Notes: generated from the letters alone by a model not told the origin. Counted from the stretch's first letter, positions 9,052 through 18,227 are shown. The stretch: DNA of 64,000 nucleotides from Cupriavidus yeoncheonensis (GCF_905397275.1 NZ_CAJPUY010000017.1:101249-165248); one strand, 5' to 3'. Program-made: numbers and translations.

Positions 9052-9122
9052 CCCCCTGACCCTGGGCACCGGCCCGGCCGCCGCGCCGGGCCGGCGAGAA
9101 GAATTCGCTGAGAGACATCCCG

Positions 9123-10289
9123 ATGCAGAAGCTCACCGCCGAACGGCAAATGATCCAGGAGGCAGCACGCCAGTTCACGATGGAACGCGTGCTGCCGCTC
9201 GCCAACAAGCTGGACCCGGAGAAGGGGCAGATTCCCCGCGACCTGATCGACGAAATGGCCGAACTGGGCTATTTCGGCATCCTCATCCCCGAAGAATATG
9301 GCGGCCTTGGCCTGGGCGCCTACGAGTACTGCCTCGTCGCCGAGCAGCTTTCGCGCGGCTGGATGAGCGTGGGCAGCCTGATCGCGCGGGGCAACCAGCT
9401 GATCGGTGCGCTCAAGGCCCTCACGCCGGAGAAGAAGGCGGAGTACCTGCCCCGCATGGTGCGCGGCGAGTTCCTTGGCGCGTTCTCGCTGTCAGAGCCC
9501 AACGCCGGCTCGGACATCGCCAACATTACCTGCCGCGCCGTGCGCGACGGCGACGAGTGGATCATCACCGGCAACAAGTACTGGTGCACCTTCGCCGACG
9601 AGGCGGACTTCATCCTCGTGATCTGCCGCACCGATCCCGTGGTCGACCCCAAGGCGCGCCACAAAGGCCTGTCCGCCTTCATCGTCGAGAAGCCGCGCGG
9701 CCAGTTGCCCGAGGGCGTGAAGGGCAGCATCATCCCCAAGATCGGCTACCACGGCTGGACCACCTGGGAACTGGCCTTCGACGGCTGCCGCGTGCCGGCG
9801 TCGAAGATGGTCGGCGAGGAAGGCAAGGCGTTCTACCTCGCCACCGCCGGGCTGGAGACCGCCCGCGCCCACACCGCCGCGCGGTCCATCGGGCTTGCGC
9901 AGGGCGCGCTGGAGGATTCGATCCACTACTCGCGGGACCGTGCCCAGTTCGGTTCGTCCATCGGCAACTTCCAGGCGATCCGCTTCAAGATCGCCGACAT
10001 GGCGACGCAGATCGAGGCCGCGCGGGCCCTGCTCTATTCGGTGTGCGAGAAGATCGACGACGGCGGCCGGGCCGACACCGAGGCGTCGATGGTCAAGCTG
10101 TTCGCCAGCGAGATGTGCGAGCGCGTGGCGAGCGAAGGGCTGCAGATCCATGGCGGCGCGGGCTACACCACGCATTTCGCGGCCGAGCGCTACTGGCGCG
10201 ACGCACGCCTGACCAAGATCTTCGAGGGCACCTCCGAGATCCAGATGCGCATCATCTCCGACGCCCTGATGGGCAAGGTGGCGGCATGA
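9123..10289 (+). CDS. Acyl-CoA dehydrogenase
   Basis: Second acyl-CoA dehydrogenase of this operon, 388 aa. Characteristic blocks are GAFSLSEPNAGSDIANITC, KYWCTFADEADF, RAQFGSSIGNFQAIRFKIADM, LQIHGGAGYTTHFAAERYWRDARL and the catalytic FEGTSEIQ with Glu368. It differs clearly from the enzyme at 4437, so the two probably act on different intermediates. The pattern is close to short/branched-chain and dicarboxylyl-CoA dehydrogenases. The stop codon overlaps the ATG of the CoA-transferase gene (ATGA), suggesting that its substrate is made by that transferase. Confidence 0.9.
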   Translation: MQKLTAERQMIQEAARQFTMERVLPLANKLDPEKGQIPRDLIDEMAELGYFGILIPEEYGGLGLGAYEYCLVAEQLSRGWMSVGSLIARGNQLIGALKALTPEKKAEYLPRMVRGEFLGAFSLSEPNAGSDIANITCRAVRDGDEWIITGNKYWCTFADEADFILVICRTDPVVDPKARHKGLSAFIVEKPRGQLPEGVKGSIIPKIGYHGWTTWELAFDGCRVPASKMVGEEGKAFYLATAGLETARAHTAARSIGLAQGALEDSIHYSRDRAQFGSSIGNFQAIRFKIADMATQIEAARALLYSVCEKIDDGGRADTEASMVKLFASEMCERVASEGLQIHGGAGYTTHFAAERYWRDARLTKIFEGTSEIQMRIISDALMGKVAA

Positions 10290-11512
10290 CCCAGGCGGCA
10301 TCCACCGGCGCCCTCGCCGGCCTGCGCGTGGTCGACCTTACGCAGATGCTGGCCGGCCCGTTCTGCACCCAGGTCCTGGCCGACCACGGCGCCGACGTGA
10401 TCAAGGTCGAAGCCATGACGGGCGACGGCACGCGCCTGACCGCGCCCTTCTGCGAGGACGACACGCTGCGCGAGTACGGCGGCTATTTCCAGAGCGTCAA
10501 CCGCAACAAGCGCTCGATTGCCGTCGACCTGAAGACCGCCGAAGGCGTGGCGCTCGTGCGCAAGCTGATCGACGGCGCCGACATCGTGGTCGAGAACTTC
10601 CGCGCCGGCGTGATGGAGCGGCTCGGGCTGGGCTGGGAGACGCTGCGGGAAAGCAACCCTCGCCTCGTCTACGGCACCGTGCGCGGCTTCGGCGATCCGC
10701 GCTCCGGCGCCAGTCCCTATGCGAACTGGCCGGCCTATGACGTGGTCGCGCAGGCCATGGGCGGCATGATGGGCATCACCGGCCCCGACCGCCACACCCC
10801 GATGAAGATCGGCCCCGGCGTGGGCGACACCATCCCGGCGCTGATGCTCTGCATCGGCATCCTGTCGGCCGTGCATCGCGTCCGGGAGACCGGCAAGGGC
10901 CAGTTCGTCGACGTGGCAATGACCGACGCCGTGCTGGCCATGTGCGAGCGCATCGTCTACCAGACCTCGTACACCGGCGTGGCGCCCGGCCCGGAAGGCA
11001 ACCGCCATCCGCTGCTCTGCCCGTTTGGCCTGTTCCGTGCGCGCGACGGCTACGTGTCGATCGCCGTCGCCAACGATCCGCTGTGGGAAAAGCTCGCCGC
11101 CGCCATCGGCCGCCCCGAACTGGGCACCGATCCGGCCTTCGCCACCAATGCGGCGCGCGTGGCCAATGTGCAGCAGGTCATCGACCTGCTGGAAGGCTTC
11201 ACGTCCGTGCGCAGCAAGGAGGAAATCGCCGGCGTGCTGGGCGGCAAGGTGCCGTTCGGGCCGGTCTGCACGGCAGCCGAGATCTTCGCCGATCCGCACT
11301 ATGCGGTACGGGAGATGCTGGTCGACGTCGAGCAGCCCGGCTCGGCGCAGCGCGTGAAGATCGCCGGCGTGCCGGTCAAGCTGAGCGACACGCCGGGTGC
11401 GGTGCGCCGCCGCGCGCCGATGCTCGGCGAGCACACCGACGAGATTCTTCTTGCCGCCGGCTACGGCCGCGCCGATATTGATCATCTGCGCGCGGCGGGC
11501 GCCGTTCGCTAA
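10286..11512 (+). CDS. Type III (CaiB/BaiF) CoA transferase
   Basis: Family III CoA transferase of 408 aa. The N-terminal GLRVVDLTQMLAGPFCTQVLADHGADVIKVE run (split by normal spacing), NRNKRSIAVDLK and NFRAGVMERLGLG are diagnostic; the presumed acyl-anhydride-forming aspartate is Asp181 in GVGDTIPAL, followed by TGKGQFVDVAMTDAV. It would transfer CoA between two acids, activating the acid that the overlapping acyl-CoA dehydrogenase then oxidises. CoA donor is unknown. It is followed 19 bases later by a LysR gene on the same strand. Confidence 0.9.
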   Translation: MTQAASTGALAGLRVVDLTQMLAGPFCTQVLADHGADVIKVEAMTGDGTRLTAPFCEDDTLREYGGYFQSVNRNKRSIAVDLKTAEGVALVRKLIDGADIVVENFRAGVMERLGLGWETLRESNPRLVYGTVRGFGDPRSGASPYANWPAYDVVAQAMGGMMGITGPDRHTPMKIGPGVGDTIPALMLCIGILSAVHRVRETGKGQFVDVAMTDAVLAMCERIVYQTSYTGVAPGPEGNRHPLLCPFGLFRARDGYVSIAVANDPLWEKLAAAIGRPELGTDPAFATNAARVANVQQVIDLLEGFTSVRSKEEIAGVLGGKVPFGPVCTAAEIFADPHYAVREMLVDVEQPGSAQRVKIAGVPVKLSDTPGAVRRRAPMLGEHTDEILLAAGYGRADIDHLRAAGAVR

Positions 11513-11531
11513 CTTTTGCAGGGCAGTAGAG

Positions 11532-12434
11532 ATGGACCTCCGACAGATGCGACAGGCGCTCGTCCTGAGCGAAACCCTGAATTTCCACCGCGCCGCCGAG
11601 CGCCTGTGCATGGCCCAGCCGCCGCTGTCCACGGCCATCCGCAAGCTGGAAGAGGAACTCGGCGCCACGCTGTTCGACCGGCTGCCGTCCGGCCTCACGC
11701 TGACCCCGGTCGGCGAACTGGTGCTGCGGCAGATGCGCAATACCCTGTTCTTCGCCGACGAGATCCGCCGGGCCGCCAGTGAAGGCGATGCGGGCGAGCG
11801 CGGCAAGCTGCGCGTGGGCTTTGTCGGCTCGTCGGTCTACTCGCTGATGCCCCGGCTGATCCGCGCCTTCCGCACCCGGTACCCGCACGTGGAACTGGTG
11901 ATCGAGGAATCCACGACCGTCGACCTGCTGCACGCCGTGGAGGAACACACCCTCGACGCCGCACTGGTCCGCCATCCGGTACTGGGCAAGACTGCCGCGC
12001 AGGTCACCCTGCTCCAGCCCGACCCGCTGGTGCTGGCGGTGAGCGCCGATTCGCCGCTGGCCGGGCGCGAGTCCGTCGCGCTTGCCGAGTTGGGCGACAC
12101 ACCGTTCATCGTCTATTCGCAGGAGCGTGTGCCGACCATGCACGCGCTGATGATGTACGCCTTCCAGGCGGCGGGCATTCGTCCGCCGATTGCCCAGGAA
12201 GCGGTGCAGGTGCCCACCATCCTCGCGCTGGTGGAAAGCGGCCTGGGCGTCGCGCTCGTGCCGGCCGCCACCGCCCGGCTGGGCGGCGAAGGCATCCGCC
12301 ACATCGCGCTGACCGGATTGCCCGAGCGGATGGACTTCGGCATCGCCCTGGCAACGCTGCCCGATCCGAACAACGCCACCACGCGGAACTTCATCGCGCT
12401 GGCGCAGGAGGCGACACGGGAGGTAGCGCAATAG
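11532..12434 (+). CDS. LysR family transcriptional regulator
   Basis: LysR-type regulator of 300 aa. The N-terminal helix-turn-helix spans about residues 1-60 (LNFHRAAERLCMAQPPLSTAIRKLEEELG); the effector-binding domain starts with LRVGFVGSSVYSLMP. It sits 19 bases behind the CoA-transferase gene on the same strand, an unusual arrangement for LysR genes, which are mostly divergent from their target. It may be read with the operon and control it, in addition to the IclR protein at the operon head. The C-terminal half resembles BenM/CatM-type regulators in outline only. Confidence 0.88.
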   Translation: MDLRQMRQALVLSETLNFHRAAERLCMAQPPLSTAIRKLEEELGATLFDRLPSGLTLTPVGELVLRQMRNTLFFADEIRRAASEGDAGERGKLRVGFVGSSVYSLMPRLIRAFRTRYPHVELVIEESTTVDLLHAVEEHTLDAALVRHPVLGKTAAQVTLLQPDPLVLAVSADSPLAGRESVALAELGDTPFIVYSQERVPTMHALMMYAFQAAGIRPPIAQEAVQVPTILALVESGLGVALVPAATARLGGEGIRHIALTGLPERMDFGIALATLPDPNNATTRNFIALAQEATREVAQ

Positions 12435-12562
12435 CGCCATAGCGCGATAGCTCGGCAGGGGCGGAAGGAAGAGGCGCATCGCCGCTTGCCGGGGAAGCCG
12501 CCGAGGGGTCCGAGTCCGACTGATGGCGGCCACTCGATACCCCTCCCCACGCCATCAGGCCA

Positions 12563-12916
12563 TCAGATCGGCTTCTCCAACTGCCTGGCCTGCTTCTCCT
12601 TGAAGCGCAGGCCATACCATTGGCCAATCTGCTTCTTCGTCACGTAGCCCTTCTTCTTGCGATCGATTTCATCGAAGTGGGAGTAGACGTCGGGCATGCC
12701 CGCTTGCGCCTCGTCGCGCGTCAGCTTGCCGTCGTGATTGGCATCGGCTGCCGCGAACTTCTCCGCATACATCTGCTTGGCCTCTTTCGCGGTCATCGGA
12801 GCCGGCGGCGCGCCGGCTGCCGATGCCGGCGCCTGGGCACCGGCCAGGCTGGCGGACAGCAAGCCGAGCAGGGCCACGGCTACAGCGAGCGGATGCTGCA
12901 TCTTGTTCGTCTTCAA
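12563..12916 (-). CDS. Exported EF-hand protein
   Basis: Small protein of 117 aa with a signal peptide (hydrophobic stretch AVAVALLGLLSASLAGAQA). A canonical calcium-binding loop occupies residues 58-69 (Asp58, Asn60, Asp62, Gly63, Glu69). A second loop from Asp85 is degenerate, with Lys at the ligand positions and Gln at the last one, so one site is expected to bind. I prefer the TTG at 12916 because AGGAGG lies 6-7 bases upstream; the next in-frame ATG is at 12901. It is convergent with the LysR gene and has no obvious functional tie to its neighbours. Expected location is the periplasm. Confidence 0.8.
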   Translation of the reverse strand: MKTNKMQHPLAVAVALLGLLSASLAGAQAPASAAGAPPAPMTAKEAKQMYAEKFAAADANHDGKLTRDEAQAGMPDVYSHFDEIDRKKKGYVTKKQIGQWYGLRFKEKQARQLEKPI

Positions 12917-13204
12917 GGTTGTCCTCCTCGTCTTGTTGGAAAGTCCATTCTCGGCTGGCGATCCCGCTGAAGGCAACCGGCGTCACGGGGGGGCGGGGAA
13001 AACCATGGCGGGACTTAAGGTTCATCGCCGGTTGAATCCACAGCCATGAAGCGTCGTTGGTCCGCACGATCACTCGGTTGTTCGAACGTCGGCTCCAGCC
13101 AAGCTTACGGACTTTCCCTGGCCTCCGATTCGAGTCCACCTCCGAACGAACATGGTGGAGTTCGAACCCCGCTTGCCCCACCAACTTTCCCGTTTTCTCC
13201 CCAG

Positions 13205-14191
13205 TCAGACCGCGCGCATCGCCAGCGCGTAATACGACGCGCCGTCCTCGCTGCGCTCCAGCATCGCGCGGACCGTCACCGCCAGCCCGCTTCCGTCCTC
13301 CCGTCGGAGTTCGGCGCCGAACTCCGCCAGCGGCCGGGCGCGCGTCATCCTGCGCAGGCGCGCCCCGGCATCGGCAAAACGTCCGGCAAACCCGCCGCCC
13401 AGCAGAGCTCCGACATCGCAGCCGACCATCTCCACCAGTGCCGCGTTGACCGACTCGCAGCGCAAGTCCCCGTCCAGCAATGCCATGCCTTCCGACGTCA
13501 ACTCGAACACCGCCCGGAACCGCGCCTGCTGGTCGCGCAGCGACTGCTCGGCGAGCTTGCGCGCGGTGTTGTCCATGCTGATGCCGACAATCTTGACGAA
13601 GCGCCCGTCCAGTTCACGCACCGGCGTTGCGCGGGACGAAATCCAGCGGATGCTGCCGTCGGGCTGGTACAGGCGGAAGTCGAACTCGTGCGCCTTGCCT
13701 GTGCGCAGCGATTCCTCATAGGCGGCGTTCATCATGGGAACGTCATCGGCATGCACATGCTTCCAGAAGCTCTCGTTGCTGACGATGCGCCAGCCGTACA
13801 CGGCTTCGACGTTGGACGAGTAGGTAACGCCGTCCGTGATCAGGTTCCATTCCCACGTGACGATGCGCGCGCCCTCCTGCGCCAGCTTCATGCGCGCCTC
13901 GCTCTCCATGATCTCGGCCGTGTAGCGGCGGCGCATGTCGGTCATGGGGATTGCCACCGCGTTCGATGTTTCCGCCTCTTGCCGCGCTTGTTCGCCGTAG
14001 CGCAGCCAGATCCAGTTGACGCCAAGGAACGCCGCCAGCTTGCGGAGCTTCTCGTAGTCGATCTCACCGCCCTTCGTCCATTTGTGGACGGCCGGGCGCG
14101 ACACGTCGAGCGCGTTCGCAACCGCCTGCAGCGTGAGTTTCTTGTGTTCGAGCAGTTCCTTGAGGCGGAATGCAAAGCTGTTTTCTGTCAT
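13205..14191 (-). CDS. HTH (XRE-type) regulator with two PAS domains
   Basis: Protein of 328 aa. Residues 1-70 form an XRE-type helix-turn-helix (KLTLQAVANALDVSRPAVHKWTKGGEIDYEKLRKLAAFLGV in sense); then a PAS_3-type domain (WEWNLITDGVTYSSNVEAVYGW, ending ISMDNTARKLAEQ, about 105-220) and a second, poorer PAS domain to the end. No kinase or cyclase domain is present, so it is a one-component sensor-regulator. Its ATG overlaps the stop of the upstream LysR gene by 4 bases (ATGA), so both are co-translated. With the dehydrogenase divergent from them they border the carnitine genes, making a role in that regulon plausible. The ligand is unknown. Confidence 0.8.
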   Translation of the reverse strand: MTENSFAFRLKELLEHKKLTLQAVANALDVSRPAVHKWTKGGEIDYEKLRKLAAFLGVNWIWLRYGEQARQEAETSNAVAIPMTDMRRRYTAEIMESEARMKLAQEGARIVTWEWNLITDGVTYSSNVEAVYGWRIVSNESFWKHVHADDVPMMNAAYEESLRTGKAHEFDFRLYQPDGSIRWISSRATPVRELDGRFVKIVGISMDNTARKLAEQSLRDQQARFRAVFELTSEGMALLDGDLRCESVNAALVEMVGCDVGALLGGGFAGRFADAGARLRRMTRARPLAEFGAELRREDGSGLAVTVRAMLERSEDGASYYALAMRAV

Positions 14192-15102
14192 GTCCTGGAT
14201 TCCCCGGTGGCATCCCCGAGATGCCGTATGAAAAACTCGACGCAGGCGCGCAGCCGTGCGGAGCCGGAAAGGCGCGAAGGATACACCGCCCAGATATCCG
14301 CGTCCTGGCGGTAGTCTGGCAGTACCTGCACCAGGCGGCCGGCCTTGAGGTCAGCTTCGACGTCCCACATCGAGCGCAGCATGACGCCATGCCCGGCCAG
14401 CGCCCAGCCCGTGACAATCTCCCCGTGGTTGGACGACAGGCGCCCGCCGACCTTGACGTTGCGGTCGCCCTCCGGCCCGGTCATGCGCCAGATGCCGAAG
14501 GGATGGTCGCGCTCCTTGGTGACGAGGCAGTCGTGCTCCGTCAGCGCGTCGAGCGTCTGCGGCACGCCGCGCGCCGCGAGATACGATGGTGCCGCGCACA
14601 GCACCCGCCAGTTGCGCGCCAGCCGGCGGGCGATCAGGTGCGGAGCGATGTCGTTGCCGATGCGGATGTCGAGGTCGATCCCCTCAGCCACGAGGTCGAC
14701 CAGCTTGTCGAACACGTCGAAGCGGACTTCCAGGCCGGGGTACTGCTCGCACAGCGTCGAGATCAGCGGCGCGACATGTCGCCTGCCGAAGCCCACGCTG
14801 CTGCCGATCCGCACCAGCCCGCGCGGCGCGCCGCCGCCAGCGGAGACGTCGTCCATCAACTGGCCGATCTCGTCGAGCATGTGGCGCGCCCAGCGGCACA
14901 CGCGGTCGCCGTTTTCCGTCAGCGACACCTGGCGCGTGCTCCGGTGCAGCAGTTGCGCGCCCATCGCCTGCTCCAGCGCCTTGACGCGCTTGCTGACATA
15001 GGCCGGCGAGCTGCCCAGTTCCTCCGCAGCGGCGACGAAGCTGGCGCGCTGGGCGACCAGGCAGAACACCCGCAGGTCTTCCAGTGGGGGCAGATTGTTC
15101 AC
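14188..15102 (-). CDS. LysR family regulator (DmlR-like)
   Basis: LysR protein of 304 aa with the HTH at residues 1-65 (FVAAAEELGSSPAYVSKRVKALEQAMGAQLLHRSTRQVSLTENG, in sense) and the short effector domain of the DmlR/PtxE subgroup (GLVRIGSSVGFGRRH, IDLDIRIGNDIAPHLIARRL). The start is GTG at 15102 with CAGGAAA upstream. It is divergent from a D-malate/tartrate dehydrogenase gene, the same arrangement as DmlR-dmlA in E. coli, so it most likely activates that gene. Its stop overlaps the HTH-PAS gene. Confidence 0.88.
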   Translation of the reverse strand: MNNLPPLEDLRVFCLVAQRASFVAAAEELGSSPAYVSKRVKALEQAMGAQLLHRSTRQVSLTENGDRVCRWARHMLDEIGQLMDDVSAGGGAPRGLVRIGSSVGFGRRHVAPLISTLCEQYPGLEVRFDVFDKLVDLVAEGIDLDIRIGNDIAPHLIARRLARNWRVLCAAPSYLAARGVPQTLDALTEHDCLVTKERDHPFGIWRMTGPEGDRNVKVGGRLSSNHGEIVTGWALAGHGVMLRSMWDVEADLKAGRLVQVLPDYRQDADIWAVYPSRLSGSARLRACVEFFIRHLGDATGESRT

Positions 15103-15203
15103 GATTCGTGTTTCCTGTATCCACGGTTGCGCGGATGATCCGCGCGGGGTTTCCCGGCATCCTCGATCGCGTCCTGACCACCAGATACGAGCGAGACACC
15201 GCC

Positions 15204-16277
15204 ATGACCAAACCTTTTCGCATCGCTGCCATCGCCGGCGACGGCATCGGCAACGAAGTCCTCCCAGAAGGGCTGCGCGTCGTCGAAGCCGCCGCGCGCA
15301 AGTTCAACCTGCCCATCGAAGTGCGTCACTTCGAATGGGCCAACTGCGACTACTACCTCCGCCACGGCAAGATGATGCCGGACGACTGGAAGGAACAGCT
15401 CGACGGCTTCGACGCCATCTACTTCGGCGCCGTGGGCTGGCCCGACAAGGTGCCCGACCACGTCTCGCTGTGGGGCTCGCTGCTCAGGTTCCGCCGCGAG
15501 TTCGACCAGTACGTCAACTTGCGCCCGGTGCGCCTGCTGCCTGGCGTGCCCTGCCCGCTGGCCAACAGGAAGCCCGGCGACATCGACTTCTACGTGGTCC
15601 GCGAGAACACCGAGGGCGAGTACAGCTCGGTCGGCGGGCGCATGTACGAGGGCACCGAGCGCGAGATCGTGATGCAGCAATCGATCTTCAGCCGCCACGG
15701 CACCGACCGTATCCTGAAGTACGCCTTCGAACTGGCACAATCCCGCCCCCGAAAAAAGCTGACCTCGGCCACCAAGTCCAACGGCATTGCCATCAGCATG
15801 CCCTGGTGGGACGAGCGCACCGCCGCGGTGGGAGCACAGTATCCCGAGGTCAAATGGGACAGCCAGCACATCGACATCCTCTGCGCCCGCTTCGTGCTCC
15901 AGCCCGAGCGCTTCGACGTGGTGGTCGCGTCCAACCTGTTTGGCGACCTCCTCTCCGACCTCGGCCCGGCCTGCACCGGCACCATCGGCCTGGCGGGCTC
16001 GGCCAACCTGAATCCGGAACGCCAGTTCCCCTCGCTGTTCGAACCGGTGCACGGCTCGGCGCCGGACATCTTCGGCAAGCAGATCGCCAACCCCATCGGC
16101 ATGATCTGGTCGGGCGCGATGATGCTGGATTTCCTCGGCGGTGCAGCAGGACGCCAGGCGCATGACGCCATCCTCGCCGCCGTCGAGACCGTGCTGCGGG
16201 AAGGCCCGCTGACGCCGGACGCCGGCGGCAAGGCCGGCACGAGCGACGTGGGCAAGGCCATCGCCGACGCCATCTGA
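15204..16277 (+). CDS. D-malate / tartrate-type dehydrogenase (decarboxylating)
   Basis: Isocitrate/isopropylmalate dehydrogenase family, 357 aa, with AIAGDGIGNEVLPEG (residues 9-23), the VRENTEGEYSSVGGR substrate loop, TSATKSNGI, and FEPVHGSAPDIFGKQIANP. This loop pattern is that of TtuC/YeaU-type enzymes, which oxidise D-malate or tartrate with NAD and divalent metal, giving pyruvate and CO2 from D-malate. Divergent from a DmlR-like LysR gene and just upstream of the carnitine monooxygenase genes, it fits as the last step of carnitine breakdown: malic semialdehyde -> malate -> pyruvate. Tartrate use remains possible. Confidence 0.88.
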   Translation: MTKPFRIAAIAGDGIGNEVLPEGLRVVEAAARKFNLPIEVRHFEWANCDYYLRHGKMMPDDWKEQLDGFDAIYFGAVGWPDKVPDHVSLWGSLLRFRREFDQYVNLRPVRLLPGVPCPLANRKPGDIDFYVVRENTEGEYSSVGGRMYEGTEREIVMQQSIFSRHGTDRILKYAFELAQSRPRKKLTSATKSNGIAISMPWWDERTAAVGAQYPEVKWDSQHIDILCARFVLQPERFDVVVASNLFGDLLSDLGPACTGTIGLAGSANLNPERQFPSLFEPVHGSAPDIFGKQIANPIGMIWSGAMMLDFLGGAAGRQAHDAILAAVETVLREGPLTPDAGGKAGTSDVGKAIADAI

Positions 16278-16415
16278 CGCCAGATGCGCGGGAGGACGTG
16301 ACGCAGAATTCGCGCGACACGCCCGCCCCGCCTGGCGCGCGGAGGCCCATCCGGCACACACATAATTTTTTTCAGCGCGGAGCTTGTGCATCCCCGGGAT
16401 TTTGCATAGAGTTTG

Positions 16416-16451
16416 TGTAAACCAATAGTTACTGTAAACCATGGGTTTACA
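16416..16451. promoter_or_regulatory. Repeated TGTAAACC operator-like site
   Basis: TGTAAACC occurs at 16416-16423 and 16433-16440, and its inverse GGTTTACA at 16444-16451. The last two form a perfect 8-3-8 palindrome. They lie in the AT-rich leader of the BCCT gene, about 95-130 bases before its start. This is a likely binding site for the regulator of carnitine uptake; which protein binds is not shown. Confidence 0.55.
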
Positions 16452-16544
16452 AAAAGCAAAATAAAAACGCGGACCCAACCGCGCCGGTTAGACAAGTTCC
16501 ACCACAAAGCACCAATGCGCCAAGACGCATCGGAGGAGATCCAC

Positions 16545-18140
16545 TTGAAAACGTCCACGTCCCGCCGCGACGGATTCCTGACCGTCTGCACGCTCACCGC
16601 CGTGCTGGTCACCGTCATCGCCATGGTCCGCTGGCCCGCCGAAGCGGCCGCCACTGCCTCCCAACTCTTCGACTGGTCCACGCGCTCCTTCGGGTCGCTG
16701 GTCCAGATCTTCGTCTTCGGCTGTGTCATCGCCTGCCTGGCGCTGGCCTTCAGCAAGTACGGCAACGTGCGCCTGGGCGAAGGCAAGCCCGAGTACTCCA
16801 CATTGTCGTGGGTCTTCATGTTCATCTGCGCAGGCATGGGGTCGTCGACCATGTACTGGGGTGTGATGGAGTGGGTCTACTACTACCAGTCGCCCGGCCT
16901 CAACGTGCCCACCGGCACGCGCGAGGCGCTGGAATACTCCATCAGCTACTCGTTCTTCCACTGGGGCCTGAGCGCCTGGGCGGTGTATGCCCTGCCCTCG
17001 CTGGCCATGGCGTACCACTTCCATGTGCGCAAGAACAAGGGGCTGAACCTGGCGTCCATCATCGAGGCCATCACGGGCTTCCGCGCCACCGGACCGGTCG
17101 GCCGGCTGGTGGACCTGATCTTCCTGCTGACGATGTTCGGGGCGCTGACCGTCTCGATCGCGCTGACCGCGTCGACCTTCACGCGCGGCCTGTCCGGCCT
17201 GTTCGGCGTGCCGGATTCGTTCGTCACGCAGTTGATCGTGATCGTCGGCGTGTCGGTGCTGTTCTCCGCGAGCGCCTATATCGGCATCGACGGCGGCATG
17301 CAGCGTCTGAGCCATATGGTCTGCTGGGGCGCGCTGCTGCTGGCCGCCGTCGTGTTCGCCATCGGGCCGACCCTGTTCTCCGGCAACAACATCGTCAATG
17401 GCCTGGGCCTGATGCTGCAGAACTACGTCCACATGAGCCTGTTCACCGACCCCACCGGCGACGGCGCCTTCAGCCGCGGCTGGACGGTGTTCTACTGGCT
17501 GTGGTGGGTGTCGTACTCGCCGGGCGTGGCGATGTTCGTGGCGCGCGTGTCGAAGGGACGCAAGATCAAGGAAGTCATCTACGCCTTGCTGCTGGGCGGC
17601 AGCTTCGGATGCTGGTTCTTCTTCGGCGCGCTGGAAAGCTACAGCATGCACCAGTTCATGTCGGGCGCCATCGACGTGCCGCGCATCCTGAAGGAGCACG
17701 GCGGCGAAACTGCGGTGGAAATGCTGCTGAGCGCGCTGCCGGCCGGCAAGGTGTTCCTGGCCGTGTACCTGGCGATCATGATCGTCTTCCTCGCCGCCCA
17801 CGTCGACGCCGTGGCCTACGCGGTGGCGGCCACCACCACGCGCAACCTGGAAGAAGGACAGGACCCGTCGCCGACCAGCCGCGTGTTCTGGTGCGTGATG
17901 CTGACGCTGGTGCCGCTGGCGATGCTGTTCGTCAAGGCGTCGCTGGAGACCATGAAGACCGCAGTGGTGCTGACCGCCATCCCGTTCCTGGTCATTCTTG
18001 GCGTCAAGCTGTTCGGACTGTTCCGCTGGCTGCTGCAGGACCACGCCGACACGCCGGCGCACCTGATCGAGACGGCTCGGCCTGAAAGCGAGAACCGCGC
18101 CGTGACCACCGACCGCGAGGCCGTCGCCGCCAACGTCTGA
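16545..18140 (+). CDS. BCCT family transporter (carnitine/betaine type)
   Basis: Betaine/carnitine/choline transporter of 531 aa with about 12 membrane segments. The substrate-site region MEWVYYYQSPGL, the FHWGLSAWAVYALPSLAMAY segment and WTVFYWLWWVSYSPGVAMFVARVSKGRKIKEVI (in sense) are typical of the CaiT/BetP family, with the tryptophan box that holds a trimethylammonium group. I chose TTG at 16545: GGAGGAG lies 7 bases upstream; ATG 16515 would add 10 residues. The next genes encode carnitine monooxygenase, so L-carnitine is the likely substrate. A terminator follows, separating it from cntA. Confidence 0.85.
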   Translation: MKTSTSRRDGFLTVCTLTAVLVTVIAMVRWPAEAAATASQLFDWSTRSFGSLVQIFVFGCVIACLALAFSKYGNVRLGEGKPEYSTLSWVFMFICAGMGSSTMYWGVMEWVYYYQSPGLNVPTGTREALEYSISYSFFHWGLSAWAVYALPSLAMAYHFHVRKNKGLNLASIIEAITGFRATGPVGRLVDLIFLLTMFGALTVSIALTASTFTRGLSGLFGVPDSFVTQLIVIVGVSVLFSASAYIGIDGGMQRLSHMVCWGALLLAAVVFAIGPTLFSGNNIVNGLGLMLQNYVHMSLFTDPTGDGAFSRGWTVFYWLWWVSYSPGVAMFVARVSKGRKIKEVIYALLLGGSFGCWFFFGALESYSMHQFMSGAIDVPRILKEHGGETAVEMLLSALPAGKVFLAVYLAIMIVFLAAHVDAVAYAVAATTTRNLEEGQDPSPTSRVFWCVMLTLVPLAMLFVKASLETMKTAVVLTAIPFLVILGVKLFGLFRWLLQDHADTPAHLIETARPESENRAVTTDREAVAANV

Positions 18141-18202
18141 TGGATTGATGGGCAGGGTGGCGCCTCCGCCGCCCTTCCCTTCCCGACAACTGCCCACACC
18201 TT

Positions 18203-18223
18203 GCCCGCCCCCTCGGGCTTTTT
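18203..18223 (+). terminator. Rho-independent terminator after BCCT gene
   Basis: Stem GCCCG / CGGGC with a 6-base loop is followed directly by TTTTTC. It lies 60 bases behind the transporter stop and before an AT-rich stretch, so cntA probably has its own promoter. Confidence 0.65.
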
Positions 18224-18227
18224 CTTC

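Noticed and set aside
7258..9069. Long open frame on the minus strand opposite the CoA ligase and lyase genes
   Set aside because: Antisense shadow in GC-rich DNA; the plus-strand frames carry complete known families with correct motifs.
13079..13165. Several TTCGAA/TTCGAG segments resembling tRNA T-arms, with CCACCA near 13176
   Set aside because: Flanking bases do not form T, anticodon or acceptor stems on either strand.
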